This document shows positions 36,281 to 48,049 of a stretch of 64,000 nt of DNA, in pieces. The notes under the pieces were generated by a model. That model saw only the letters and a program-made list of their open reading frames with translations, made no database searches and was not told the origin of the DNA. The DNA is from Corbicula japonica (lineage: Eukaryota > Mollusca > Bivalvia > Venerida > Cyrenidae), in the NCBI GenBank assembly GCA_038501625.1, contig JAZAYU010000009.1, positions 3,065,001 through 3,129,000 of the forward strand. The letters run 5' to 3'. Numbering within the stretch: position 1 is the stretch's first letter; each line of letters starts with the position of its first letter. The translations under genes and the position numbers were made by a program.

Positions 36281-36588
36281 AATGGATGACATAAATCAGA
36301 CATTGCATGAGCTGGAGTTATACGCTAAGTGTCAATCTTCTTCCAAGGTACAGTGGTACATGCCACTTGTCTGATTACATTAAAGCTCATTTCGACAAAC
36401 ATGCCGTTATTAACAATTGGACAGATAAGGACAAAGGTCTACATCTTGCAGTATTCCTGCGAGGCCAAGCCCAGTATGTTTTAAGTAACCTGGCAACTAG
36501 GTCAAACTATTGTTGTGCACTTGTTTTTGCTTTAAAGGAACATTTTGAAACCCAAAAGTCAAATTGTATTGTATTGAGGTCAGCTTAG
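36281..36588 (+). pseudogene. Broken gag remnant
   Basis: Two overlapping frames. One starts at ATG 36281 (MDDINQTLHELELYAK) and stops early. The other, 36307-36588, carries LAVFLRGQAQYVLSNL and ALKEHFETQKS, the pattern of Ty3/gypsy gag capsid. A frame change near 36340-36360 separates start from capsid, so no full gag is made. No zinc knuckle or pol follows. Confidence 0.6.
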
Positions 36589-36990
36589 TGAACGTCACAA
36601 AAAGCAACAGAATCATTGTCACAGTAAGGTGATGACAATTAGTCTATCAAGAGGCAGCAGTGCTCAATCATTCATCTGAAATAATAAACAAAATCATGAT
36701 TAACAGAACACATTGTTAACATTGCAAGAAGAGATACAGGCTATAAAAACACATGGAAGTGATCAGACACTTCAAACTTGCAATTCACCTGTCATAAAAA
36801 GACTGGTCACATCTTAACTTATAATTTGCAGAGCATGTCCAAAATAGGATGTAAGATAAATGATCATTATTATCGTCATTTGTAAATATGTATAAAGACA
36901 TATTTTTTTTTTGTTTGATAAACATTGTATCATAAATGATTTTGTTTAATTTTTCTTTGCGGGACGCAAAGTAATCGGAGGCGTGGGTAA

Positions 36991-38438
36991 TGTAACGGCC
37001 GAGCACTACTAAAAATCATTTAATTTACCTTGTTCAATATAGAGCCTAGTTGGGATGATTAACCAACATCAAGAAATAATTATTCACATTCAGAACCATT
37101 TGCAAATTCGTCAAACAGCTTCACAATTCATCAATCTCTATGTAATTCAATGCATTTTGACATTTTCAACATCCGGGCATTTCGTAGCTTTTAGACCACA
37201 CCGCAGAATTCATAAAATCATCAAATACTCAATATTCTGCATTAAAACCCACATCTTGTCTATTTTGTTATAATTAATTATCAGATCTATGTTTTATGCA
37301 ATTATTTGTTTCTTTGTTTTGACACGTTGTTTGTATTTTCATTTTATGCGAAAATAACAATTCACCTCTTCAACTAAATTGCATTCTGGTACCTGGCATC
37401 AAAAGCCGGGACCCAATCAAGACTATTATAAAAAGACCAACAGAGAAGAAAGTTCGCATTCGTTCGCCAGCTCTTCATCAGAGCGTTTCCAAGAATAGCC
37501 TACTACACTGCCAAGTGTGCAGTGACGGTGTCACCATTGGTGGGACCAGTGGCAGACCATTGGCAAGAACCACAGGCAGATCTTTGGCAAGACCAAAGCA
37601 GACCTCTGGCACGACCTTTGGCAGACCATTGGCAATGCCTTTGGCTGACATTTGTCAGGGTGCACTTGGCATAACTAACCCTAACTTCATTTCATCAAAT
37701 TATAAAGCACTGTGTATAACAGTCTCACAAATGAACAAACATTACCAAGGGCGAACGAATGTCGTGAACAACAAAGGCACCCAAACACTGTCACTCCAAA
37801 GTGACCCTGTCAATTTCAAATAGCTCAATCGGTTATCAAGACACAGTTCATACACTGTGCACTTTGCTCAACTGTAAGCGCCAAAGTCGCCTTACCAGTT
37901 GTCATATAGCTACCGTACCGAATAGGGTGAATCGCCCTCTCGTAAAGTGTCATCAGATACTATCTTATTCAGGACCAAGCGTCCACCTTGTCGTATTGCA
38001 AAATACCGACAATTCCTGTTTCACCAGAAACAGAAGCCCGTACATACTAGTGCGGATGAGGTAGCCAGTGTCACTGCACACATTTACATAACCGATAGCA
38101 CAGTCCACTTGGCCTAAGGACAATCAGCTGGCAATTACGCGTACTGAAGTTCCTTTTGACCCAAGTGTTCCACTTCAATCACAACGTGCCTTACAGTTGT
38201 TCACCATTTATTCACAAAGTTCCAAGCTCATTGCACCTTTCAACACAAATCGCTTAAGGCCCTCTAGCAAGTTATCTGAGGCGATCCCACATTTTCGAAC
38301 AACGTGTCATAGTGTACATATTGTATAGTCTTGTACATTTACCAATCATCGTTGGAGTTGTTTTGTACTCCGTCCAAATTGAGAATCCCCATTTGTTATT
38401 ATTCCCATAACCAAGTACACCTGACGCGACACGTTACA
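36991..38438 (+). repeat. 3' LTR
   Basis: Same length as the 5' LTR. Differences seen: in AATATAGAK-CCT, CCCACAYCTTG, GAAAKTTCGC, GGACCRAGCG and TTTACAYAACC. The sequence before it (CGGAGGCGTGGGTAA) is a weak polypurine tract. Confidence 0.93.
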
Positions 38439-38539
38439 AAACCATCTGTTAACTCAAAAAGGATGGTTACCGGCATGAAATATAGCGCTCTGCTTGTTGA
38501 TTAACCTGTTTACAGCTGATCGTTATGCTTACCACTGTG

Positions 38540-38929
38540 TTTGCATGACTGTGTTATGAAGGTGTATTCGAAAATCTTGTAAAAGAATCTAGAAGCTTGA
38601 TGTGTTTCTTTATTCCTGTCATTGTGTTCGTGCTGTATTTATTTCAGGGTCACTGAGTACCCACCTTTGTGCCAGACAATGCTATAAGCTTCTTATATTT
38701 TTGTGTGATTTTTCATGCACCAAGATAACTTGTACTTGTTTGTTCAGAAAATAAACCTGTGTACCCTTGAACCCCCTGTCGCAAATTGTTTTGTCGTAGA
38801 TAGTTCCAAGGCGGTAACCCCCCTGGTTCTCAATGTCATTTGTTTTGTTTTTCATGTGAACATTTTATAATCTCATGCTCTCTTTGGGCTGTGTAAGGAG
38901 GCTGTGTTCTCTGTTTGTCGCTATTCCTG
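38540..38929 (+). repeat. Dispersed family D copy
   Basis: Aligns with 55485-56090: AAAATCTTGTAAAAGAAYCTAG, TTTCTTTRTC, AACTTGTACTTGTTTGTTCA, GTTCCAAGGCGGTAAC, CATTTTATAA and GGCTGTGTTCTCTG in order. A family B MITE is inserted right after its TATTCCTG end. Confidence 0.55.
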
Positions 38930-39052
38930 GGTCCAAGATCATAAAACTAAGTTTTGAGATCAGTCTCAAATCTCAAGGATCTGATTGATTTCAGCCAATC
39001 AGATGCTTGAGATTTGAGACTGATCTCCAGCTTTAGTTTTATGATCTTGGGC
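38930..39052. repeat. Family B MITE, copy 5
   Basis: ATCAT subfamily: CCAAGATCATAAAACTAA and TTAGTTTTATGATCTTGG ends. The central GGCGACC/GGTCGCC segment is missing, leaving GATTGATTTCAGCCAATC. Confidence 0.85.
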
Positions 39053-39119
39053 ACAGATATACGTGTTTTACTCTGTTTCGTACATGCGTACATGGTCATC
39101 GTAAAATGACAAATGATAT

Positions 39120-39440
39120 GCCTCTGCCTAGGAGCAAACCCTCAAATGACGGCGACAGGGCCTAGCCTTGCAATTCCGACAACGCAACCTATTGAACTAG
39201 CTGGGGCAACCCCCAAAAGGTTGATCGGATAGCCCTGACAAACGTAATCATCACTGCATGACATCGGTAACATGTTATTTTAATGATAACAGTACTAACC
39301 ACATGTTCGGGGAGACTTTTTACGGCCGCCACAGTGCACAAATAGCGCTACTGTGAATTTCAAATAATATGGCCTCTATCTTGTTGCGTACCCGCACCGT
39401 CACGGCGACAGCTAGCCTTGCAATTCCGACAACGCAGCAT
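39120..39440. repeat. Dispersed family E copy
   Basis: Contains CTAGCCTTGCAATTCCGACA twice (about 39160 and 39412), plus GATAGCCCTGACAAACGTAAT and GGCCGCCACAGTGCA shared with 4870-5115. Probably two partial copies side by side. Confidence 0.45.
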
Positions 39441-39449
39441 AATATATTT

Positions 39450-41270
39450 ACATGTAACAATTATCATACACAAATCTTAACTCGTGTGTTTTAATCCTGC
39501 AGCTTATGATCTGGTATTTTAGTCTGGACTAATGTGACAGTTGTAAACGTTGAACCCAATAGGTCAATAAAATTAGCATAAACCAGTCACAAATGTGGAG
39601 GACATTTAACATTAAAGTAACATAATACTATATGCTTTAATGTGCAAGTTATAATTTGTATGTGAGAATTCTGCGAGTTGTGATACGCCATTAAATAAGG
39701 AAATTTAATATTAAGTGACCAGACAGGCCAGTTACGGGTTACCATCCGATGTCATGTTACACCTGGGAGAATAATCTTTCAGAAGTTTGTCGAACTCGTT
39801 GTCGCTTCAACTTTTTTAGTTTTCATTGTTACCAATCAAGTAAAAAAATAAAATATAAAATTTTAATATACCATTTCATATATCCTAAGCTAACGGTGAC
39901 CCAACGTTTTTTCTAGATACCGGAAAATTTATAAAATCCCTCTGGCGGTCTCAGGCGTATTCAACGCAGCAAATTTGAACTTTAATTTTTAAGCGATGAT
40001 ATCGAAGTATTTTTCCCTAGAAATCTTAAAAATGGTTGACTGGGAGTTGATTGCAAAAACAACAACAAACAATGGCGGCCGATAAAAACCACTTATAAGA
40101 TGCATAATACTTTCTCCGTTTTAATAACGTGTCGGAGGTTAAAGATGGGACGGCAGTGGGATCTGTTTTCTTTTCCATATCATTTGTAAAAAGTCCCTAG
40201 TAAGCAATGTCGTGCACGTAGAGAAGGGAATATCAATTACGTGAATCAAGTCATCCTGTCAAGAGTAACAAACCAAGCGAATGATATTCTAGTTTTCAGT
40301 GAAACTTGATTATGAGGAAGTGACAGACAATACTTCACTTATTGTTCGTTACCTTTTAACCATAGAGGTAAAATTCATGGCACGTAACGATCCGATCTTT
40401 AGGTAGGTTGAAATGTAGAATAGTGCAATGACCCTGCCCCCATGCCCCAGCATGATCCGTCTCTGCCCCAGCCTATAATGACCCTTTCCCAGCATGACCC
40501 GTCCCTGCCACAGCTGCAATGTCCCTTCCCCAGCGTGATCAGCCACTGTCAAAGCCCGTGTATCCCCCTACATTTGTTTTTCCCTCCTGCGACCCTAATC
40601 CCACCCCTCCCCTTTGAATTCCGTGTATAATTATGCATAGCATTATTGTTGGTTATAACAACCGTGATGTTGCTTTATTTCTACAGTAATATAACTTTTA
40701 TTCATGGAATCTCACCATGATTTACTCATAAATGATATTGTGTGTTATTTCCATGACTTTATTAAGTAATATTTCCTTTTATAATGCTGTATTCGGTAAA
40801 ATAAATATATTAATTGTTTAAAGTCGCCGCTATTATTGATTTATATGGGCGCTGCCATATTAAATTGCATTAACAAATCGCGTTATCGGGATTCTGGACT
40901 ACTGTGTTTATCCAATCAGAGAACGATATTCCGGACAATTGTCCAGAATCGTCCGCCAGGTTCCTTAAAAGTCTAAATTTGAATTTTAACGCGGTTCTCA
41001 GACGCTAGCTTCCGCGCTGTTAAGCCACATCATTTTGGTTCAGGTATATTCTCATTTTCCGTTTGGATCTGTCACCGAAATCGGTTATTTTATCAGTATT
41101 TTAGTAGATTACAGTGCGACATTAATTATTTAGGTTTATCGGACCATCGGTGGTCTGGCTTTTAAGGTCTTTTGACTTTATTTGCCACATAGGACTTAAA
41201 GGAATGTACGATTAAGGTATTCTTTACAAATACGGAACGTACTTAGTCCGCAACACATTTTTTATACGGT
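39450..41270. other. Intergenic, minor repeats only
   Basis: AT-rich. At 40430-40560 there are about three imperfect ~38-bp units with CCCCAGCATGATC / GACCC. At 40885-40955 a GGGATTCTGGAC ... GTCCAGAATC inverted pair is present. No gene supported. Confidence 0.4.
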
Positions 41271-41274
41271 TGTG

Positions 41275-41520
41275 CGAGGAGACCGCGAGTGCGGTGAAGT
41301 CGCGACCTTTTAGTTAACTAGAATTCTTATTTGTGCTGTGAAGGCACAGTGCGGGGTTGGACCGCTAGTGCGGTGAAGGCGCGACCTTTTAGTTAACTAG
41401 AATTCTTATTTGTGCTGTGAAGGCACAGTGCGGGGTTTGACCGCTAGTGCGGATGAAGGCACACTTTCATTTATAATCCTTATTTGCGCTGTGAAGGCAC
41501 TTGGTAGCGGTGAAGGCACA
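41275..41520 (+). repeat. ~82-bp tandem repeat
   Basis: About 2.7 units with GACCGCKAGTGCGGTGAAG, GCGACCTTTTAGTTAACTAG and TTATTTGTGCTGTGAAGGCA; the last is truncated. At 41590-41655 a 30-bp TTATTTACCCTCATTATTTA segment is also doubled. Gene-poor; function unknown. Confidence 0.7.
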
Positions 41521-41937
41521 ATTTTTGGTATCCGTTTTTGCGACATGTAGGCGCATTGAAGAGATCGTTTCTACCCGACCCCCGGATAGTTCACCCTTAT
41601 TTACCCTCATTATTTAGCCCCGTGCCTTATTTACCCTCATTATTTAGCCCTGTGCCCCCCTCCCCCTTTTCCCTTACTTCCCCCTTTAGTTCGTCCTCGT
41701 GTTATTTTGTGCATTTCTCTTCTTTTGTCTATTCATATTTTGTGCATTTATCGTGTACTTGCATTATATGAATAAATGTGGTTATCGTATGGATTAAATG
41801 AATAATTAAAATTATATTATATTGAAACTTATACGTAGTGTTCGTTTTCTAGTTGATAGGTTATATTAACGCTACCAAATCGCTACCAAAATTATATATG
41901 GTCTTATCCGAGATCAAGATTTGTCCGCACGCATATT

Positions 41938-42648
41938 AAGGGATTGCCACACTCCTCCCAACTTTGATCATCGATAATAGAAAATTATAAAAATCTCAAT
42001 AATGACAAAATGCAAAATGCCGTTCAATGAAACTTTGCACAAATAAATGTTACTAATGTATCTTTATTTTGCATACAGTACGACACGTTAGAAAAGTAAA
42101 GAAAAAAAGCTAGACATAAAAATTCCTTAAAAATCTATTTACATAAATTCACAAAAACTAAACGATACAAAACATAATTTTAATTTCCTACTTGAGCGCA
42201 ATGATACTGACAAGAAAATATTGTGTACTTTGTAAAAAAAATTCAACTACTAAAAGAGAAATCAGTGATTGTCATCCGTTTTCGCGACCAGGAAGCGACC
42301 AGGAAATTAAAGTCCAACATACTTTTAATAATATCTCTTAAAGTTTACATATGTAAGTCACGATGACACAATAAATTGTTGTCAGTATCATATTACTCAT
42401 GTGGGAATTTAAAATGATGTTTTGTGTTGTTTAGTTTTTGTGAATTTATGTAAATAGAAGTTACGGGAATTTTTAGATCTCGTTATTTTTCTTTACTGTT
42501 CTAACGTGTCTTACCATCTGCAAAATAAAGATACATTAATAACATACATTTGTGCAAAGTTTCATTTAACGGCATTTTGCCGTTATTGAAATTTTAATAA
42601 TTTTCTTTTTATCGATGAACGAAGTTGGGAGTAGTGTGGCAATCCCTT
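41938..42648. mobile_element. Long-inverted-repeat element flanked by TTAA (family C arms)
   Basis: Ends TTAAGGGATTGCCACACTCC and GTGTGGCAATCCCTTAA, with ~300-bp arms on each side that are inverted copies of the family C sequence. No transposase. TTAA at both outer ends suggests a TTAA-targeting enzyme such as a piggyBac-type one, but the terminal bases do not prove it. Confidence 0.75.
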
Positions 42649-42652
42649 AACT

Positions 42653-43608
42653 TTCTTATAGCTTTCACGTGACCTTAATAGTTGGGACGCCACAATAGGG
42701 AAAAGGTGTTTACGGTAATATTTTTGACACTTAAGTTATTACACTATTTCGAAAGAACTTACAATTATCTATTATTTCTTCATAACTAATATGTGATTTT
42801 CTTACACATTTTTGACTAAATAATGTTACAATTATCCCGAAATGGATAATAAGCAATGTCGTCTGATCAACTTTATGACGTCATTTCAAGGACGTCAGCT
42901 GTTCTGTGACGCGCTCCATTCATGGCAAAGACAAATAAGAACGACGTTGTTATCTGTTATTATTGCGATAAATAATAATGGACTCAAGTTTCAAATATTT
43001 AGCCTCTAACAACCTTAATTAAATTATTTCTGAACAGACACACATCACTGAAATCTCCAGTTCATTGATACAGATAATTATGATTATAAACAAAGAAATT
43101 GTTTGACATGTTTTGTCGCGACACCTTTTTCGCTGACCTTGCAAGATACCGTTTCCTCCTTATCACACAACAATAGAACTGATGCGGACATGTTTGATGT
43201 TTAAAAAATGAAATTCATGTAAAGTTAATTTGAAATATTGCGCTTTAAACGTTTTGAACCGTTCATAAATCAAACATTTGATTCGTCAGTTTTGAAAAAA
43301 AATATTTTGAAAACAATTTGTAGAGAGACATTAAAAATTTTCATATTTCACATTTCCAATCAAGATGTACAATTCTCCTGTTTAGTTTAGCTTCTACCAT
43401 GTGCTGACACGTTTTAAGTGTTTATGTAAAATAAGCGGATGCTATGAACCGTTGTCACTTATTTTTTTTTGAAACTTCTATATGATCATTAGAAAGGATA
43501 GCAGTGAAAACTTTATCATTTAAAAATAGTTTATTGTTTAATCATGGCGGTGAAATGTCAGAACTAACAATCTTAAGCACCGATATTAATTAAGAGTAAA
43601 CGGATAAA
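42653..43608. other. 5' flank of TLR-B
   Basis: AT-rich, no coding exon. The shared TLR upstream block is at 43381-43440. Confidence 0.4.
43381..43440 (+). promoter_or_regulatory. Conserved TLR promoter-proximal block (TLR-B copy)
   Basis: TTTAGTTTAGCTTCTACCAT, then TGACACG and TTTTAAGTGTTTATG; same order as before TLR-A and TLR-C. About 170-230 bp before the start codon. Confidence 0.4.
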
Positions 43609-46170
43609 ATGCATACTCTAAGCTTATTTATTCATGTTTGTTTTGCTCTTACAGTTTCAGTTTCAACACCATGTGGTCCATTAGGACTTTGCTCTTGTAT
43701 TTTTCCAGATGAAATGAACTGTTGTTCTACTAATTCAACATTGGCGGAGATATGCTACAGCATAAAAAATGGGACGAATAATTCTTTGATGGTTAAACTT
43801 ATAGCAGAGAAAAACAACTTTCCAAACATACGGAAAGAGGACCTCGATGGATGTGAACAACTGGAGAGTTTATTCCTTGGTAAAAGTAATATCAGTTTTC
43901 ATCATAACTGCACCTTCTGTGGTCTGAGCAACCTTCGGGTTTTAGATTTAAGCTTTAATAGTATTGATCTTGACAATAAAAATTTGGACATGAAGAGGCA
44001 ATTTCCTACGTCCTTAAAAACACTTAAGCTGAACGGGAATTCAAATCAAGCAACCTTGCATTCGTTTGCTTATCCGGATTTGTCGTACTTAAATGAGTTG
44101 GTTGAATTGTACATCGACGGTTTACAAAATATGACATTTCCCATTCAGTACAGAAATATGATTAATTTGAAAAAAATAGTGATGACGGGACTTGAAGGTA
44201 ACTGTGATCTTGTTGAGATTACCAATGAAACTTTCAGAATTTTAGTTCACGCCAGACATTTAAATTTGAGTGCATGCAATATTAGCAACGTCTATGCTTG
44301 GGCATTTGAAGAACTGTTCGAATTAGAAGTTCTGGACTTGTCAGAAAACCTCAGAATGGGACTTGGTATGGTGAGAAACATTTCATATGGTCTTCAATTT
44401 ACACAGATTAAATCACTAAACATATCGAAAGTCCAAAACACGTTTGGGATTGCCAACCAGATACGCAAACGAGCCATATGCTACCTTTGGAATACTTCTA
44501 TCACTGAGCTAGTAGTTAATAGTAACAGAATCGAACTGTTCGAAACAAACGTGTTTCCAAAGAGTGTAAATGTGTTGCGTTTTGAGGATAACCACTTTAC
44601 GTTTGGACCGTTTCTTTTGCAGCTTGGATGCATATCACAATTAATAGAATTCTATGGAAATAACCAGAATTTATTCCACTACCCACTCTTGTTTGATCTC
44701 GAACCTGAAGAAGAACAACATGAAAAAAACATTCAAGGTGATGGATGCCCATTTATGACAACTGAATTTATGCGTAACATAAGCAAATCTAACATGTATT
44801 GTCGTTTCTTCGAACCTGGACAAAGGATAAAAATTATCGGCAATTATCCTATGTTCCCAAAAAACTTAAAAAGTTTCTTCTTTGCTTCAAGTGGCATGAA
44901 ATACAGTGTGCCCTCTTTTGTAATAATTCCACTTGCCGATAGCATTGAATATCTAGACTTTTCTGAAAACATTTTACACGAGCTAAATGGTCCTGCAGGA
45001 CCGTTTCCAAACGCAAAAAATTACTGCACTTTAATAGGTATGGAATTCTTTAACGGATTAATCAATCTGCAAACTTTACAATTACAACAGAATTTCCTGG
45101 GTTTGTTTTTTAACCATGAGAGGTATGAAAAACAAGTTTTTGACAAACTTGTGAACCTGAAAAGCCTTAATCTTTCCTCTAATATAATATCTTCTATTCC
45201 TCGGAGAACATTTTCTGCTATGACTGCTCTGGAGACTATTGATTTAAGTGTAAATAACATTGAAAAGTGGACAATAGAAGTTGAGACATTGGACAATCTC
45301 CTTCACTTGAATTTAAGTACAAACTTCTTCCAAACACTTCCAAACATGTTAATATTGAAGCTTGTAGAGAACTCAGCTCGTTTAAATCGTTCTTTTTCAA
45401 TTAATTTGAGGAATAATATTTTAAAAATAAACTGTGATGAAAGGGGATTTCTTGAATTGATGGTAAAAAACAGGAAAGGCTTTTCTTTCTTTGAAGAATA
45501 CAGCTTTCAAGATTCATCAAGTATACCTATTTCTGCTGCAGTTTTTGTTAAACAGGTAGAGGGTCTCGATAAAATCTGCAAGTCATATATTTTAGAAATT
45601 GTTTTAAGGTCAATTGGAGTGTCTGTCTTTTTGGGGATTATAATTGGTGGTTTTGTTTACAAAAATCGATGGAATATCAGATATCTAATGAGACTGACAA
45701 AGATTCGACATTTTGGTTACAAAAGACTACGGGATTACACAGAAAATGAAGACTACATCTACGACGCATTTATTTCTTATGCAAACGAAAATTTACGATT
45801 TATTCTTAATCATATTGTCATTGGATTGGAAAATCGCGGAGTTCGTCTATGTCTTCATGATCGAGATTTCCTTCCCGGAGACAATATAGCAGACAACATA
45901 ATAAGAGCAATACGCAACAGTAAAACAACGGTGATTGTGTTATCACCAGATTTCCTGAAGAGTGAATGGTGTCTCTACGAGTTTAATATGGCCAGAATGG
46001 AGAGCATTTATTCTCGAGCAGGATCAAATTGTTTGCTTGTTGTAATGTACGAAGACATGCCAAATGAAATGCTTGATTGGATTCGTTCAAACACGTTTTT
46101 AGAGTTCACAACAGAAGAAACTGGTTTAGAACTGTTTTGGGACAATTTATATGAATCTTTGAATCGATAA
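43609..46170 (+). CDS. Toll-like receptor TLR-B, intact single exon
   Basis: 853 residues with the same plan as TLR-A: signal peptide (about 1-20), CGPLGLCSC, LRR ectodomain, membrane helix (about 661-684), TIR from YDAFISY (Y718), box 2 LCLHDRDFLPGD, box 3 LFWDNLY. Two in-frame losses relative to both sisters: six residues (YLDLSK-equivalent) from an LRR near 45020, so that repeat loses its consensus core, and five residues (EVSDR-equivalent) from the TIR near 46053. It is the most diverged TIR of the three. An AATAAA lies about 22 nt after the stop. No stop or frameshift; likely functional, but the shortened LRR and TIR loop may alter ligand or adaptor contacts. Confidence 0.94.
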   Translation: MHTLSLFIHVCFALTVSVSTPCGPLGLCSCIFPDEMNCCSTNSTLAEICYSIKNGTNNSLMVKLIAEKNNFPNIRKEDLDGCEQLESLFLGKSNISFHHNCTFCGLSNLRVLDLSFNSIDLDNKNLDMKRQFPTSLKTLKLNGNSNQATLHSFAYPDLSYLNELVELYIDGLQNMTFPIQYRNMINLKKIVMTGLEGNCDLVEITNETFRILVHARHLNLSACNISNVYAWAFEELFELEVLDLSENLRMGLGMVRNISYGLQFTQIKSLNISKVQNTFGIANQIRKRAICYLWNTSITELVVNSNRIELFETNVFPKSVNVLRFEDNHFTFGPFLLQLGCISQLIEFYGNNQNLFHYPLLFDLEPEEEQHEKNIQGDGCPFMTTEFMRNISKSNMYCRFFEPGQRIKIIGNYPMFPKNLKSFFFASSGMKYSVPSFVIIPLADSIEYLDFSENILHELNGPAGPFPNAKNYCTLIGMEFFNGLINLQTLQLQQNFLGLFFNHERYEKQVFDKLVNLKSLNLSSNIISSIPRRTFSAMTALETIDLSVNNIEKWTIEVETLDNLLHLNLSTNFFQTLPNMLILKLVENSARLNRSFSINLRNNILKINCDERGFLELMVKNRKGFSFFEEYSFQDSSSIPISAAVFVKQVEGLDKICKSYILEIVLRSIGVSVFLGIIIGGFVYKNRWNIRYLMRLTKIRHFGYKRLRDYTENEDYIYDAFISYANENLRFILNHIVIGLENRGVRLCLHDRDFLPGDNIADNIIRAIRNSKTTVIVLSPDFLKSEWCLYEFNMARMESIYSRAGSNCLLVVMYEDMPNEMLDWIRSNTFLEFTTEETGLELFWDNLYESLNR

Positions 46171-48049
46171 AACATTTTAAGCTATGAAGTATGAATAAAT
46201 ATGTCTATGTGCTTATGGTTAAATGTCAGGCGATTCTTCATATTTCCCCCAGTTGATAGCTTGTCATCGGCGCCCGATAAACATTTCTGGTTAAATGTTA
46301 TGTCCCAGGAAAACGTCTCAATTTGCTATTTCCTCTTTAATATATATTGGGACGAAACGTCTCGGACGAACCGTCCCGGTAAAAATTCACATTTGGGACG
46401 AAAAGTCCCGGCACGAACAGTCATTGGCACGAATAGTCCCGTATAATTATATCTTAGAAAACTACCATAACTACAGCTTTTAACACTTTTTTCACCACAA
46501 TATCCCGGGTTTTATGCCTGAAACCATAGTTTTAGTCTGATTTTATCTTATTATGACTATTTTTAATATAGATTGTAAGGTTAAAGTTTGCTTGCAAGTA
46601 CATATACAATCTCCGCCTGAACATTCATACCATTTAGGTTACATCTTTGAAATTGTATATTTTTGTTTGCCATTCTATTTCAGATTGGTTTGCGAAGAAC
46701 CGTATCACTACTTGCATTTAAAACAACGTTTTTATCGTAGAATTAAGTTAAATTTTCAAGTGTATGAAAGGTATGTTGTTAAGTTTCTTATTGAAATATA
46801 AAAAATATATCACCAAAAAGTTCTTAGAGAGAAATAAAATTTAAAATTTAAAATGTTATGAAGTGTTTCTTTTTTATTCAATTGATATAATCTGACTTTT
46901 AAAAAAAAACATTTTTTAACATGTGATGAATGCCATGGTCTACATCTGCCGACCTTGTACAAACCCCGTCTAAGGAATGATTCATGGTTCCTTTTAACAA
47001 CAAGAAAGAAAGAAAGAAAGAAATATAATTTACAATCTGAAAATGACATTTCCGAGGGCGATTCCGTGGGCAATAATTTAAAAACAAGTTCTGATAAAGT
47101 TAGTTCATATCTAAACAAATGTTATTTTGTTAACACATGCACGAGAAGTTTTCTCTGAAGTTAAAACACTAGTTTTATGTAAGTGTTCTGGCGAAGTTTA
47201 AAAGCTCCTTTTTGAAATTATGCCATAAAAAATACGTTTGCAGTGAGTAAGTACATAAAATTGCCTAAATTTTTAAAGAATTCAGAGAATTGTTTTATGC
47301 ATCTATGTATACTTTAAAACACAAAAACACCGATATATTTTTGCCCTATAACTACATTTGCTAACATAAAGAGAACTGCCTTCGTATTATAATGAGTTTT
47401 CTTTATGAGTCATAGCAACAACTTACTAAATGCAGCCAATAAATATATAAATTTACATTTCGCTCTTTGCATTTTATTATTTTCCGCCACATAATAAAAT
47501 AAACATATTATACAGTGAGTATTTTAAATTAAAACAAAATGTAAACGGTGAAGCTACTGTTTGGACGTGCGACTAAGCCTCCTATATGGTCCGTCGGAAT
47601 GCTTCCTCGGCGAAACGTTGACATTTAAGGTCGTTTGCATGGTGTTGTCATGGGATGCGTCAGGATATATTACAACCTTACACAACTAAACATTGCAAGT
47701 TTTGAAACATTATTTTGAACTGGTAATTAAAAACCTTATTATAAATAAATGAAGTTCATAGCATTGAAACTGAACATGTAACTGGAATGCACTTTTTGCT
47801 TAATTGTTTTTTCTGTCTGTTATAAAAGAATCAAGTATACAAAATATGCGTATTTCATACATATCGGTTTAAAAATGTTATGTTACCTTCTCATGATATA
47901 ACACACATGTCTACGAATACACATATTTGTTGTACTTGTTTGACACTGCAGAAACTTCAAACTTACAAATATTAAGTAATTCTTTTCAGGATTCCCGTTA
48001 TTCACCATTGTCTAGTATCAATAATAAAACATTTATTTCTGAAAATAAT
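46171..48049. other. TLR-B 3' flank
   Basis: At 46340-46445 there are repeated GGGACGAAACGTC / GGGACGAAAAGTCCCGG-type partly palindromic motifs. A (GAAA)n run is at 47003-47022. The rest is AT-rich with no gene supported. Confidence 0.4.

Larger units (their letters stand above)
34740..38442 (+). mobile_element. Non-autonomous LTR retrotransposon (gypsy-like), whole insertion
   Basis: Two 1448-bp LTRs (34744-36191 and 36991-38438) begin TGTAAC and end GTTACA, flanked by a 4-bp AAAC duplication (34740-34743, 38439-38442). The inside is only ~0.8 kb with a primer-binding site, a broken gag remnant and a purine-rich segment before the 3' LTR. No protease, reverse transcriptase or integrase is present, so mobilisation would need a partner. 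By eye the LTRs differ at about five positions, so the insertion is young. Confidence 0.93.
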
